From Anaerolineaceae bacterium (GTDB lineage Bacteria > Chloroflexota > Anaerolineae > Anaerolineales > Anaerolineaceae): DNA of 64,000 nucleotides. A program made the translations under genes and the position numbers. The notes beneath the pieces were generated by a model, which was not told the DNA's origin, did no database searches, and saw nothing but the letters and a program-made list of their open reading frames with translations. Each line of letters begins with the position of its first letter. The stretch's first letter is position 1. The stretch covers positions 62,001-126,000 of the forward strand of contig PABH01000024.1 in assembly GCA_002702705.1 (NCBI GenBank). Direction: 5' to 3'. Shown here piece after piece: positions 44,318-52,634 of the stretch.

Positions 44318-44458
44318 ACAATTCCTTTATTAGGAGGTTTATGAGGTTTCTCCCTCCCATCTTTACATCCCCCTTACATCAACAAGTACAAAACCCAAAA
44401 TATGGGGATGATTGATATAATACGATTAAGTTATCTTACCATAATTGGAGTTGATACT

Positions 44459-45502
44459 ATGAAAATTTATATCACCGGAATCAGTGGGTTTTTGAGTATT
44501 AATCTGGTGCGTTATTTACTGGAACAGGGTTATACCGATATCAGCGGGATTGACCTGGTTGATTTTACCTATCCGGAACGGGATAAAATTGAATTTCTGC
44601 AGGGTGATATCCGTAATTTGGAGGATGTCAAAAAGAGTATGGCCGGGGCGGATGTTGTCATTCACACCGCTGCTGCCCTGCCTTTATATACCCCGGAAGA
44701 AATTTTTTCAACCGATGTGGAAGGCACCCGTCTGTTGTTAAACCATGCCAAGGAAATTGGCGTAAAACGATTTATTCACATTTCCTCCACGGCTGTTTAT
44801 GGCGTGCCGGATCACCACCCGTTGTACGAAACGGATCCGATGGTGGGTGTAGGGCCATACGGGGAAGCCAAAGTGCAAGCCGAAGAAATCTGCCAGCAGT
44901 TTCGTGAGGACGGCATGTGCTTAACCGTCATTCGCCCCAAATCTTTTGTTGGACCGGAACGCCTGGGTGTGTTTGCCATCTTTTACGAATGGGCCAGCGA
45001 AGGACGCGGCTTCCCACAAATTGGGATGGGGAAAAACCGATATCAATTGTTGGATGTGGAAGATCTGTGCGGTGCCATTCACAGCTGTATTACATTAGAT
45101 GAAACTACCGTGAACGATACTTTTAACATTGGTGCGAAAGAATATACCACCATGCGGGAGGATTATCAGGCTGTGTTGGATGAAGCCGGGTTTGGTAAAA
45201 AGATCGTCGGTTTCCCCGCAACGCCGGTTATCTGGATTTTAAAAATCCTGGATGCCCTCAAACTCTCCCCGCTGTACCCCTGGATTTATGAAACCGCTGC
45301 TAAAGATTCCTTTGTTTCTATCGAAAAAGCGGAAGAAAAGTTGAACTATAAACCAAAATATTCCAACAAACAGGCCATGATTCGTAACTATCATTGGTAT
45401 TTAAAAAACAAAGACCATTTTGTGGAAGACAAAAGCACCGGCGTCACACATCGCGTACCCTGGAAACAAAAAGCACTGAAATTGGTTAAGATATTTTTTT
45501 GA
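44459..45502 (+). CDS. NAD-dependent epimerase/dehydratase (extended SDR)
   Basis: A 347-residue extended short-chain dehydrogenase. The NAD site is ITGISGFLSINLVRYL, the catalytic Ser/Thr is in ISSTAVYG and the Tyr/Lys pair in YGEAKVQAEE. Such enzymes act on nucleotide sugars or sterol-like or other hydroxy substrates. The C-terminal HWYLKNKDHF resembles the tail of 3-beta-hydroxysteroid dehydrogenase-like or UDP-sugar epimerases. The ATG at 44459 has GGAG 8 bases upstream. The substrate is not indicated by neighbours. Confidence 0.85.
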   Translation: MKIYITGISGFLSINLVRYLLEQGYTDISGIDLVDFTYPERDKIEFLQGDIRNLEDVKKSMAGADVVIHTAAALPLYTPEEIFSTDVEGTRLLLNHAKEIGVKRFIHISSTAVYGVPDHHPLYETDPMVGVGPYGEAKVQAEEICQQFREDGMCLTVIRPKSFVGPERLGVFAIFYEWASEGRGFPQIGMGKNRYQLLDVEDLCGAIHSCITLDETTVNDTFNIGAKEYTTMREDYQAVLDEAGFGKKIVGFPATPVIWILKILDALKLSPLYPWIYETAAKDSFVSIEKAEEKLNYKPKYSNKQAMIRNYHWYLKNKDHFVEDKSTGVTHRVPWKQKALKLVKIFF

Positions 45503-45602
45503 TCTGCTCTGACTCAAAACAGATATATTACCTTCTCTAAAATTTTGGGTTAATCTTACCCACATAGATAATCCTTTATCAAAACAAAAATATCGACAAA
45601 AG

Positions 45603-45684
45603 TAGGGTGGGTTGGTTTGCGGGATGAAAAGTAGAAATAGATAAAAAATTATTTTGACTTTTATCAAATTGCAAACAACCCACC
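45603..45684. repeat. Palindromic intergenic repeat, family R2, copy 2
   Basis: TAGGGTGGGTTGGTTTGCGG at the left and GCAAACAACCCACC (45671-45684) at the right. Same length class as copy 1. Confidence 0.75.
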
Positions 45685-45752
45685 ATGTAAAAAGATCTGG
45701 GGTTCTGTGGATATTGATTTTTTTGTTGAATATATTTGGAATTAATCTCTAT

Positions 45753-45838
45753 AAGGTGGGTTGTTTGCGGCTAGCTACAATACAGGGGTAAATTTCCTTA
45801 ATCCGTATCAATTATTTTCCAAACCAACCCACCCTACC
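45753..45838. repeat. Palindromic intergenic repeat, family R2, copy 3
   Basis: AAGGTGGGTTGTTTGCGG at the left and CCAAACCAACCCACCCTACC (45819-45838) at the right. It lies 68 bases after copy 2 in a 634-base gene-free gap. Confidence 0.75.
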
Positions 45839-45847
45839 ATACTTAAA

Positions 45848-45990
45848 AGATCAGAAGCCGGGCTATATTCTTACATAACTAGCGTCATAAAGATCAAAAC
45901 TTCCATGCCAAAAAGGTGAATCTTTTCACCCAAAATCCCGGCTTCGGTGAGCCTCCCCAACCTGGCGGCTACCTAACCTCGGGTTTTTTG
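45848..45990 (+). repeat. Diverged R1-like palindromic repeat
   Basis: AGATCAGAAGCCGGG opens it, and CCCGGCTT (45937-45944) is complementary to AAGCCGGG. A downstream ACCTCGGGTTTTTT block parallels the ACCTCGAGATTTT closing block of family R1. The layout is the same, with A-to-G changes through the arms. Confidence 0.55.
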
Positions 45991-46075
45991 GATCAAAGGA
46001 AAGATATGAGGCGAGTATTGCCGGGTTAACAGGTACATTTTTTAACGAGGGTAAAGCCCGAGGTTTGCTCTTATT

Positions 46076-46090
46076 AGATCAGAAGCCGGG
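46076..46090 (+). repeat. Partial copy of the AGATCAGAAGCCGGG repeat head
   Basis: The 15-base sequence AGATCAGAAGCCGGG recurs exactly, 228 bases after its first occurrence at 45848, without the full element following. Confidence 0.6.
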
Positions 46091-46136
46091 ATACGTTCGG
46101 GTATTTGTGATGCCCTAAAAAACCAAAATTTCCTGC

Positions 46137-46865
46137 TTACAGCGGTAGCACGGGCAGCTCTTCACGGGAGTGTAAAACAATGGTTTCACCCGGCACGGTG
46201 ATTAAGTCGCCACTGGCGAGATAGGCCGTATACAAACCGACTTCATCTGCTGTTAACCAAAATGGTTTGTGTACATCTCGGGAACGCGTGATGATGGGGG
46301 TGCTGATCAAAAGGGTATTGATGGATACGTTGTTTTCTTTCATCTCCTCTACCAGCACATCCTTTAACACCAATTGTGCGGCGGCAGAAACGGATATCGG
46401 CCCCGCGTTGGCGATCACCTTTAAGGCAGCCCCACCGTTTAACATGATATAACGGCCGTCATCTTTTTCTGCCAATAATGGTAAAAAGGTTTTTGCTGCT
46501 ACAAAATGCGCGGTCAGGCTGTTTTCAATCAATTGATTCCATAAACGCAGCGGGACATTTAACAGGCTGTCTCCCTGCCACCAGCCGCCAATAGAAGCGA
46601 CCACCACGTCCAGTTCCGATAATTCATCCAATACAAAATCATACAGGTCCATTGCTCCGGCCTCTGTGCCGCAGCCAGCCTGCTTTGTAATTAACCGAGA
46701 CAACGCACAGCCCTCTAATCGTTGTCTTAATTCGTCCAGGCGGTATTGTGAGCGTGATGGGACAACCACCGTAGCACCGGCATTTAAAAACTGACGGACG
46801 ATTCCTTCGCCCACCTCACCGGCACCACCAATCACTAGAGTTTTTTTGCCATCCAGGATTGACAT
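46137..46865 (-). CDS. SDR-family protein lacking the classical catalytic tyrosine
   Basis: A 242-residue Rossmann-fold SDR. The nucleotide site LVIGGAGEVGEGIVRQFL is present (GxxxGxG pattern), and the helix/strand order fits the family. However, the expected YxxxK motif is not there: the aligned stretch is AGPISVSAAAQLVLKD, and the usual catalytic Ser region reads IMLNGGAAL. So it may be non-catalytic, use another residue, or serve as an NAD(P)-sensing protein. The start has a GGAGG about 5 bases upstream. Divergent from the membrane protein at 47100. Confidence 0.75.
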   Translation of the reverse strand: MSILDGKKTLVIGGAGEVGEGIVRQFLNAGATVVVPSRSQYRLDELRQRLEGCALSRLITKQAGCGTEAGAMDLYDFVLDELSELDVVVASIGGWWQGDSLLNVPLRLWNQLIENSLTAHFVAAKTFLPLLAEKDDGRYIMLNGGAALKVIANAGPISVSAAAQLVLKDVLVEEMKENNVSINTLLISTPIITRSRDVHKPFWLTADEVGLYTAYLASGDLITVPGETIVLHSREELPVLPL

Positions 46866-47006
46866 ACATGCCTCCTACTATTAAGTTTTGTGGGTGCCCC
46901 TCTCATTTCCATTATACAGAATTTGAAAGCTTTATGCTAATCGCTTGCGGGAAAGGCACCACACTTAAAAAGACGAAAACAGCTTTTGGCCTTCTCCCAA
47001 AATCTT

Positions 47007-47039
47007 TTTACAGGGCTGCTTTGCGAACAGCCCTGTAAA
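47007..47039. repeat. Hairpin upstream of the membrane-protein gene
   Basis: TTTACAGGGCTG (47007-47018) and CAGCCCTGTAAA (47028-47039) form a perfect 12-base stem with a 9-base loop. It lies in the promoter-side gap between divergent genes and might be a leader hairpin or a palindromic repeat. Confidence 0.6.
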
Positions 47040-47099
47040 TTGGTAAACAACGAATTGCCGAAATTAACCAAATCCGGTAAGATAAAAAAGGAGGGTATG

Positions 47100-48059
47100 A
47101 TGAAATACGAACTTGTTTTTTCAAAGGCTTGGAAAATTATCTGGAAAAATAAAGCATTGTGGCTGTTTGGTCTTCTGGCAAGCTGCAGCCGCAGTATTAA
47201 CAGCGGTTCAGGTTCCGGTGGGGGCCAAAGCTCCGGTTCATTGTTTAACCCTGGTGTAGCTGCTTCACCCAGTTTGCAGTGGCCAGGTCTGATCAACCAA
47301 TGGCTTTTACAGCTAAAAAACAGTTGGGAAACTGAACCCTGGTTGATAGTTTTATTTATCCTGGCTGTCTTTTCATTTATCTTATTAATCATCGTTGTTT
47401 CTTTCTTTTTGGGTGCGTTGGGTCGAGTTGGTGTAGCGCGTGGGGCATGGCTGGCTAATCAGGAGAACGAAGAAAAATTAAGCATTGGAAAGATTTTTTC
47501 TGAAAGTTTGCCCTACTTGTGGCGGGTCGTCCTGCTGACAATTGTGGTTTGGGTTGGCTTAATGGTGCTCGTTTCCCTGGTCGTTTTGCCAGTATTGTTT
47601 TTGGCTTTAATTTCTGCCGGTATTTTACTGCTTTTCATGATTCCATTTTTGCTGCCGCTTTCCCTGGTGATGCTGGGTATAACCGTCTCCATTTTTGTCC
47701 TTGTAGAGCAATCCGTGGTGGCTATTGTGGTGGAGGATCTGGGTACATTTGAAGCAATCCAACGTGCCTGGAATATCTTGCGGGATTATCCTTTGCCCAA
47801 TTTGATTGTCGGTGCCGCATTGATGTTTGGACAGGGATTGGTAACCGCGTTAATTCTGCTGCCTTTCTTATTGACCTTTTTACCCTTTTTATTCTCGTTG
47901 TTTTTTGAAACTCGCGTTGCCCTCAGTCTGGGTTTTGCCTTCAGCGGGATTGGGTTTTTGCTTTATTTGCCGGTCACGTTGGTGCTTACTGGCATGTTAC
48001 ATGCTTATATCGGCTCCGCCTGGGTGTTAACCTACCAGCAATTGACCCAGTCAAAATAA
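47100..48059 (+). CDS. Polytopic membrane protein of unknown function
   Basis: A 319-residue protein with about six hydrophobic helices. A Gly/Ser-rich loop (SGSGSGGGQSSGS) follows the first one. Later helices run together in WRVVLLTIVVWVGLMVLVSLVV and beyond. A segment of the type DLGTFEAIQRAWNILRDYPLPNLIVG resembles the DUF975/glycerophosphodiesterase membrane-domain class, where such amphipathic helices recur, and suggests a role in membrane organisation or transport. The AAGGAGGG site places the start at the second of two tandem ATGs. The gene is followed by an FHA-domain gene after 90 bases. Confidence 0.65.
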   Translation: MKYELVFSKAWKIIWKNKALWLFGLLASCSRSINSGSGSGGGQSSGSLFNPGVAASPSLQWPGLINQWLLQLKNSWETEPWLIVLFILAVFSFILLIIVVSFFLGALGRVGVARGAWLANQENEEKLSIGKIFSESLPYLWRVVLLTIVVWVGLMVLVSLVVLPVLFLALISAGILLLFMIPFLLPLSLVMLGITVSIFVLVEQSVVAIVVEDLGTFEAIQRAWNILRDYPLPNLIVGAALMFGQGLVTALILLPFLLTFLPFLFSLFFETRVALSLGFAFSGIGFLLYLPVTLVLTGMLHAYIGSAWVLTYQQLTQSK

Positions 48060-48099
48060 ATTGGTATGGTGAATTAATAATTTTTTTAATAAGTTTCGT

Positions 48100-48136
48100 T
48101 ATAATAACAAAAGGATGGGGTGCGCCCATCCTTTTG
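48100..48136 (+). promoter_or_regulatory. TATAAT plus perfect 12-bp hairpin ahead of the FHA gene
   Basis: TATAAT (48100-48105) is followed almost at once by CAAAAGGATGGG/CCCATCCTTTTG (48108-48119, 48125-48136), a perfect stem with a 5-base loop. It could be a terminator for the upstream gene or a 5' stem protecting the mRNA; no long T-run follows and no good -35 is visible. Confidence 0.45.
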
Positions 48137-48149
48137 TTGTCGAAAGCTA

Positions 48150-50048
48150 ATGAAATTTCCCTCTATGTTTAAAACCAAAAAATTGTGGCTAATTTTAACC
48201 CTGGTTGGGTTTTTATTAAGCTCCCCACTTATCATCGCGCAGGCACAACAGGGCACAGGTGAGGTGATTATCCAACAGGTGGACACCAGCCAATTTCCGG
48301 CGGTTTCTTTTTATATGGAAGCGCTGGATGAAAATCAACAGCCTTTAGCAGATATTAAAGCGGCGGATATTTTGGTGCTTGAAGATGGACAACCGCCGGT
48401 TGCCGCGAACCGATTGGAGACGGTGGAACCGGGTATACAATTTATTCTGGCGTATAACCTGAACAACAGCTTCGTAACCACAGTAAATGAAGCGGGTGAA
48501 AACGCGTATCAGGTGATTATAAATCGCCTTACCACCTGGTTAAATTCTCTTCCAGAAAATATCCCGGATGATTTCAGTCTGACATCCAAAAAAGGTTTAC
48601 AATCCATTCGGCAGCTGACCCCGGTTGAATTTGCTGCCTCGATTAATTCCTACGAACCGGATTTTACCCAGGCCCCGGTTGGTTCTGCCAGTTTGGTTCA
48701 ATCACTAGACCTGGCAACAGATCCCAACCCCAATCCGTTAATGAAACGCTCTATCTTATATGTAACCGCACTGCCCAGCGTAAGTGAATTATCCTCTTTT
48801 GAGGGTATTATTAATCGGGCAGTACAGCAGGGCGTTCAGGTGAACGTATGGCTGGTGGCACCGGCTTCCACGCCGGAAAACAACAGCGCACTCTACGAAC
48901 CATTGGTGGAATTAACCCAAAAAACAAATGGGTATCTCTTCCTTTATTCAGGGCAAGAAGATGTTCCCAACCCGGAAGCGTATTTATCTTCGAGGCGTAC
49001 CATCTACCAGGTTTTTTACAATTCGGTCATCAATTACAAAGGAAATCACACCCTCTCCGTACAAGTTCAAAATGAAGGAGAAGTTTTGACTTCTGCGCCT
49101 TACCGAGTGAGTATCGATGTATTACCGCCCAATCTGATAGTGCTTAACCCCCCAATGGCCATCACCAGGGAATGGGTGGAAGATGATACCAGTGGTGAAT
49201 TGGTTTTAACCCCAAACAATATTGATTTTAACTACATCATAGAATTTCCTGATGGGTTTTCACGCACGATTACCAGTGTAAAACTTTTAGTGAATGGCAG
49301 CTTACAAAACGAAATCACAAATCCACCTTTTAACTCGATTCGAATGGATTTATCAGATTTTGATACCAGTCAACAGATAAATGTTCAGATCGAAGCGTTA
49401 GACGTACTTAATTTAAAAACAAACACCGCACCTTTATTGATTTCAATTGAAAATGCCGAAAAACCGCTTACTTTCTGGCAGTCAATTTTACAATTAAGTC
49501 CACAGCGCTGGATTATTCTGTTGAGTGTATTATCTACCGCAACCGTATTGGTGTTAACTATTTTTCTGATTGGAAAACGGAATAATTTTTGGAGAAATAA
49601 AACCGAAACACGTAAACTGTATAAAGATCCTGTTACTCAGCCGGTACCGATTCGTCAGGACCGGCCCAGCCAGCCTTTAAAACGCCAATATCCAAAATTT
49701 AATGGCAATGGGGTTAACGCCTGGTTGGTTCCATTGGATGAAAATTTTATTGCAGTTCGTGAAAAAGCGGTCCCCCTACAACAGCAAGAATTAAAAATTG
49801 GACGAGATCAAAAACAGGCTACCTTGGTACTTAATTCAAAGGCAATCGAAGAGGTTCATGCTATGATCACTCGAAATAAAGATGGTGATTATTGGATTGC
49901 CGATAACCGGACTGCCGCTGGCACATGGGTTAATTATGTCCCAGTTACCTATCAAGGAATTCCCTTAAGTCATGGTGATTTGGTCCATTTTGGAAAATTT
50001 AGTTATCAATTTGAACGCCAAACCTTAGAAGAAAACAAAAAAAATTAA
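48150..50048 (+). CDS. Membrane-anchored VWA-like/FHA-domain protein
   Basis: A 632-residue protein. A signal peptide (LWLILTLVGFLLSSPLIIAQAQ) leads into an exported part of about 430 residues with a VWA-like fold but no clear MIDAS metal site (VEPGIQFILAYNLNN). A transmembrane helix (IILLSVLSTATVLVLTIFLI, about residues 455-480) is followed by a basic linker and a C-terminal FHA domain: LKIGRDQKQATLVL, EEVHAMI and GTWVNYVPV. FHA domains bind phosphothreonine, so the cytoplasmic end should be kinase-controlled. Start choice is weak: ATG at 48150 or 48165, neither with a strong Shine-Dalgarno. The PP2C phosphatase gene comes next, on the same strand. Confidence 0.78.
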   Translation: MKFPSMFKTKKLWLILTLVGFLLSSPLIIAQAQQGTGEVIIQQVDTSQFPAVSFYMEALDENQQPLADIKAADILVLEDGQPPVAANRLETVEPGIQFILAYNLNNSFVTTVNEAGENAYQVIINRLTTWLNSLPENIPDDFSLTSKKGLQSIRQLTPVEFAASINSYEPDFTQAPVGSASLVQSLDLATDPNPNPLMKRSILYVTALPSVSELSSFEGIINRAVQQGVQVNVWLVAPASTPENNSALYEPLVELTQKTNGYLFLYSGQEDVPNPEAYLSSRRTIYQVFYNSVINYKGNHTLSVQVQNEGEVLTSAPYRVSIDVLPPNLIVLNPPMAITREWVEDDTSGELVLTPNNIDFNYIIEFPDGFSRTITSVKLLVNGSLQNEITNPPFNSIRMDLSDFDTSQQINVQIEALDVLNLKTNTAPLLISIENAEKPLTFWQSILQLSPQRWIILLSVLSTATVLVLTIFLIGKRNNFWRNKTETRKLYKDPVTQPVPIRQDRPSQPLKRQYPKFNGNGVNAWLVPLDENFIAVREKAVPLQQQELKIGRDQKQATLVLNSKAIEEVHAMITRNKDGDYWIADNRTAAGTWVNYVPVTYQGIPLSHGDLVHFGKFSYQFERQTLEENKKN

Positions 50049-50070
50049 ATTTTCACGTATAATGGGGTAT

Positions 50071-51210
50071 ATGATTCGTGAAGAGCAATCGAACTATCAG
50101 GTTGTAGCAAAAACACACCCCGGTATGTCCGGGAAAAACAATGAGGATCGTTTTGGGGTGACCGCCTTTCGATTAAAAGAAAACGGAGAACGATCGGCTT
50201 TATTGGCTGTGTTATGTGATGGTATTGGGGGACATAAAGCCGGAGAAATCGCAGCGGAACTAGCGGTAAATCTGATCAGCGAAACGATTGCACAAAGTAA
50301 TGGAAAATCACCTCAAGTTTCTTTGGAACGAGGTATCCATCTTGCGAACCAGGCTATTTACGAAGCAGCCAGTCAGGATGAACAAAAAAAGGGTATGGGT
50401 TCGACCTGTGCCTGTGTATTTTTGCGTGGAAATCAGTTATATGCGGCAACCGTTGGTGATTCACGGATTTATCTCATGCACGGTGACCGTATCCGGCAGA
50501 TCAGCATTGATCACACCTGGATTCAAGAAGCGTTGGATGCAGGCATCATCAACCTGGAAGAAGTAGCAAATCATCCGAACCGCCATGTCATTCGACGGTA
50601 TTTGGGGGCGTCGCAACCTCCGGTAGTTGATTTTCGCTTGCGATTAAACAAAGGGGAAAGTGATGAAAAAGCGGAAAAAAACCAGGGGTTGTTGTTACAA
50701 GCGGGAGATAGAATATTCCTTTGCAGTGATGGATTAACGGACCTGGTTTCGGATGCGGAAATATTGGCTGCTTTTGACCAACGATCGGAAGAAAAAGCAG
50801 TTGATTTCTTAATTGATTTGGCAAATAAACGCGGCGGACACGATAATATCACCGTGATCAGCGCCGTTATTCCCGGAGACGTTGTAAAACCCCAACCAAA
50901 AAAGAAAAGTATGGTGCCTTATGGGTGCGTTATCTCTGCGGGTTTTGTTGGCTTGGTCGTTGCTCTGCTTTTGGGTTATTTTTTGTGGAAGGGTTTTCCT
51001 TGGGAAATTGGTAATACCAGCCCCACACCACCAATCCAAACTACATTGAACCCGATGATCACAAGCGCCCCGCTGCCAACGCCCACTTTAACCCCGCCGC
51101 CACCGCCTACAGAGACTCTCGAGAGCTTTTTCTCTACTCCGACCAGCACGCCTGCTGCTTATCCAGCACCAACCAATCCGGTTCTCTCTAGTCCTTCGGC
51201 TTATCCGTAG
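50071..51210 (+). CDS. PP2C-family serine/threonine phosphatase with membrane anchor
   Basis: A 379-residue phosphatase. The PP2C motifs are intact: NNEDRFGV, VLCDGIGGHKAGE, GSTCACV, ATVGDSRIYLM, FLCSDGLTDL and GHDNITVI, with the metal-binding aspartates. A transmembrane helix (about residues 290-310) and a Pro/Thr-rich tail follow, placing the catalytic part in the cytoplasm and the tail outside. TATAAT (50058-50063) lies 7 bases before the ATG at 50071, so an own leaderless transcript is possible; an earlier ATG at 50062 lies within that box. It is 14-22 bases after the FHA gene and probably dephosphorylates that system. No Ser/Thr kinase was seen in the window. Confidence 0.88.
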   Translation: MIREEQSNYQVVAKTHPGMSGKNNEDRFGVTAFRLKENGERSALLAVLCDGIGGHKAGEIAAELAVNLISETIAQSNGKSPQVSLERGIHLANQAIYEAASQDEQKKGMGSTCACVFLRGNQLYAATVGDSRIYLMHGDRIRQISIDHTWIQEALDAGIINLEEVANHPNRHVIRRYLGASQPPVVDFRLRLNKGESDEKAEKNQGLLLQAGDRIFLCSDGLTDLVSDAEILAAFDQRSEEKAVDFLIDLANKRGGHDNITVISAVIPGDVVKPQPKKKSMVPYGCVISAGFVGLVVALLLGYFLWKGFPWEIGNTSPTPPIQTTLNPMITSAPLPTPTLTPPPPPTETLESFFSTPTSTPAAYPAPTNPVLSSPSAYP

Positions 51211-51328
51211 ATTATTAAAAAGTTCTTTTCCGTAAGGGTATAAGGAACGGATAAAGGATACCCAAGTCGAAAAAAGGAAGGCAGGCATAACTTAAATCGC
51301 CGGGCCAGGGTTTCGGTTTGAGTTATAT

Positions 51329-52111
51329 TCATTTCATTAAACGATCCGCGAATGCCGCCGCTGTGCTTCGGGTTACAAATCGCACCAAGAACGCAGTTAA
51401 CCAGTTGCCAAAACCAGGCACCACACTGCCGCGTCGTTTTAACATGGCCTTCAAACCAATCCGTGCCACATCTTCGCTTTTCATGATCATAAAACGTTGG
51501 TAAAGGCTGGGTTTCTGTCCGCTGACATCAAAGAATTCCGTAGCTGTTACGCCCGGCGAAAGGGCTGTACAGCTTACACCGGTTCCTTTAAGTTCGTAAT
51601 TAAACGCCTCGGTGAACGACAAAACATAAGATTTTGCGGCAGCGTATGTCGCGTATCGCGGTGTGGGTTGGTATGCGGCCAATGAGCTAACCTGTAAGAT
51701 ATAACCATTACCACGCTGAACCATATCCTTTGCAAATTTTTTGGTGAGGTGGGTCAAAGCGAACATATCCAGGGTGAGCATATCTTTTTCATTTTGCCAG
51801 GAAATGTCTAAAAACTGGCCATACAAACCAAACCCGGCATTGTTAATCAATACATCCACGCTTAATTTTGCTGCTTGGATTGCCGAATATAAGGTTTCAA
51901 CTGCATTCGGTGCTGTCAAATCTTGTGGAAATAAATCCACGCGCACATCATATTTCTTTTCGATGTCTTGTTTTACTGCTTCAAGTTTTTCTATCCGGCG
52001 GGCCACCAAAATTAAATTTGTTCCCATAGCAGCCAATTGTTGTGCAAAATCAACACCCAATCCACTGGATGCCCCTGTCACCAATGCGGTTTTTCCTGAT
52101 AATACGGTCAA
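51329..52111 (-). CDS. Short-chain dehydrogenase/reductase
   Basis: A 260-residue classical SDR. The NADP-site motif is VTGASSGLGVDFAQQL, followed by VLINNAGFG, the catalytic Ser in LQVSSLAAY and the Tyr/Lys pair in YATYAAAKSYV. The catalytic set is complete. Similar proteins reduce acyl, steroid-like or hydroxy substrates with NADPH. The C-terminal tail is hydrophobic (WLTAFLVRFVT), perhaps membrane-associated. The start is TTG, 6 bases after AAGGAGG. It stands alone on the minus strand. Confidence 0.88.
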   Translation of the reverse strand: MTVLSGKTALVTGASSGLGVDFAQQLAAMGTNLILVARRIEKLEAVKQDIEKKYDVRVDLFPQDLTAPNAVETLYSAIQAAKLSVDVLINNAGFGLYGQFLDISWQNEKDMLTLDMFALTHLTKKFAKDMVQRGNGYILQVSSLAAYQPTPRYATYAAAKSYVLSFTEAFNYELKGTGVSCTALSPGVTATEFFDVSGQKPSLYQRFMIMKSEDVARIGLKAMLKRRGSVVPGFGNWLTAFLVRFVTRSTAAAFADRLMK

Positions 52112-52299
52112 AAGTGCCTCCTTAAAATAAACACGTTCATTATAAGTGATTAATGAAAAACGAAAAATAAAAAGTTATCTTGGAATGGGTAGTTTGAAGT
52201 GGAATGAGATCGCCAATAAAAAAAGATTCACCTGGGCCCAATGGGTGCTCATGCCCAAAGGGTACTTGTGCCCATAGTACAACACCCCAATTCTGTTCT

Positions 52300-52327
52300 T
52301 TGAGTCCCACTTTCCTTCTGGTACAAT
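52300..52327 (+). promoter_or_regulatory. Predicted promoter of the ThiS-like/2H operon
   Basis: TTGAGT (52300-52305), a 16-base spacer and TACAAT (52322-52327), 27 bases before the ATG at 52355. An imperfect hairpin (about 52239-52275) lies further upstream. Confidence 0.55.
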
Positions 52328-52354
52328 CAATTATTCATCCGTTCAGGAGCAGCC

Positions 52355-52633
52355 ATGCAGGTCAATTTTTCAGCCACATACCGGAACATTACCGGCATTC
52401 GTAGTTTTGAATTAGACGTAAACGATGGGGATACGGTGTCTGACGGCATTCAAAAAATATTAAAACTTTATCCGGAATTACGGGTCCATTGGATGAATGA
52501 GGCGGGGGAACTGCATGCTCATTTGACCGTAATCCTTAATAAAGCGGATATTCTTAGCCTGTCTGAAGGCTTGGATACACCGCTAAAACCAGATGATATT
52601 TTTGATTTTGTTCCCCCCGTTGGAGGTGGATAG
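52355..52633 (+). CDS. ThiS/MoaD-like ubiquitin-fold protein ending in Gly-Gly
   Basis: A 92-residue beta-grasp protein. It begins MQVNFSATYRNITGIRSFELDV, has the DGDTVSDGIQKILKLYP pattern and ends in FVPPVGGG, the C-terminal di-glycine that is adenylated and thiocarboxylated in MoaD/ThiS sulfur carriers. AGGAG lies 7-8 bases before the ATG. The stop is followed one base later by the ATG of the next gene, whose Shine-Dalgarno lies inside this reading frame. No MoaE, MoeB or ThiF partner is visible nearby, so it may donate sulfur in an unlisted pathway or act as a modifier protein. Confidence 0.82.
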   Translation: MQVNFSATYRNITGIRSFELDVNDGDTVSDGIQKILKLYPELRVHWMNEAGELHAHLTVILNKADILSLSEGLDTPLKPDDIFDFVPPVGGG

Positions 52634-52634
52634 T

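Noticed and set aside
44402-44458. Upstream extension of the epimerase gene
   Set aside because: The longer frame includes a TATAAT-like promoter and lacks a ribosome site, while the ATG at 44459 has GGAG at good spacing and starts the Rossmann fold directly.
48108-48136. Hairpin as a clear terminator of the upstream membrane-protein gene
   Set aside because: It lacks a T-run and lies right after a TATAAT, so it is listed only as a regulatory feature of uncertain role.
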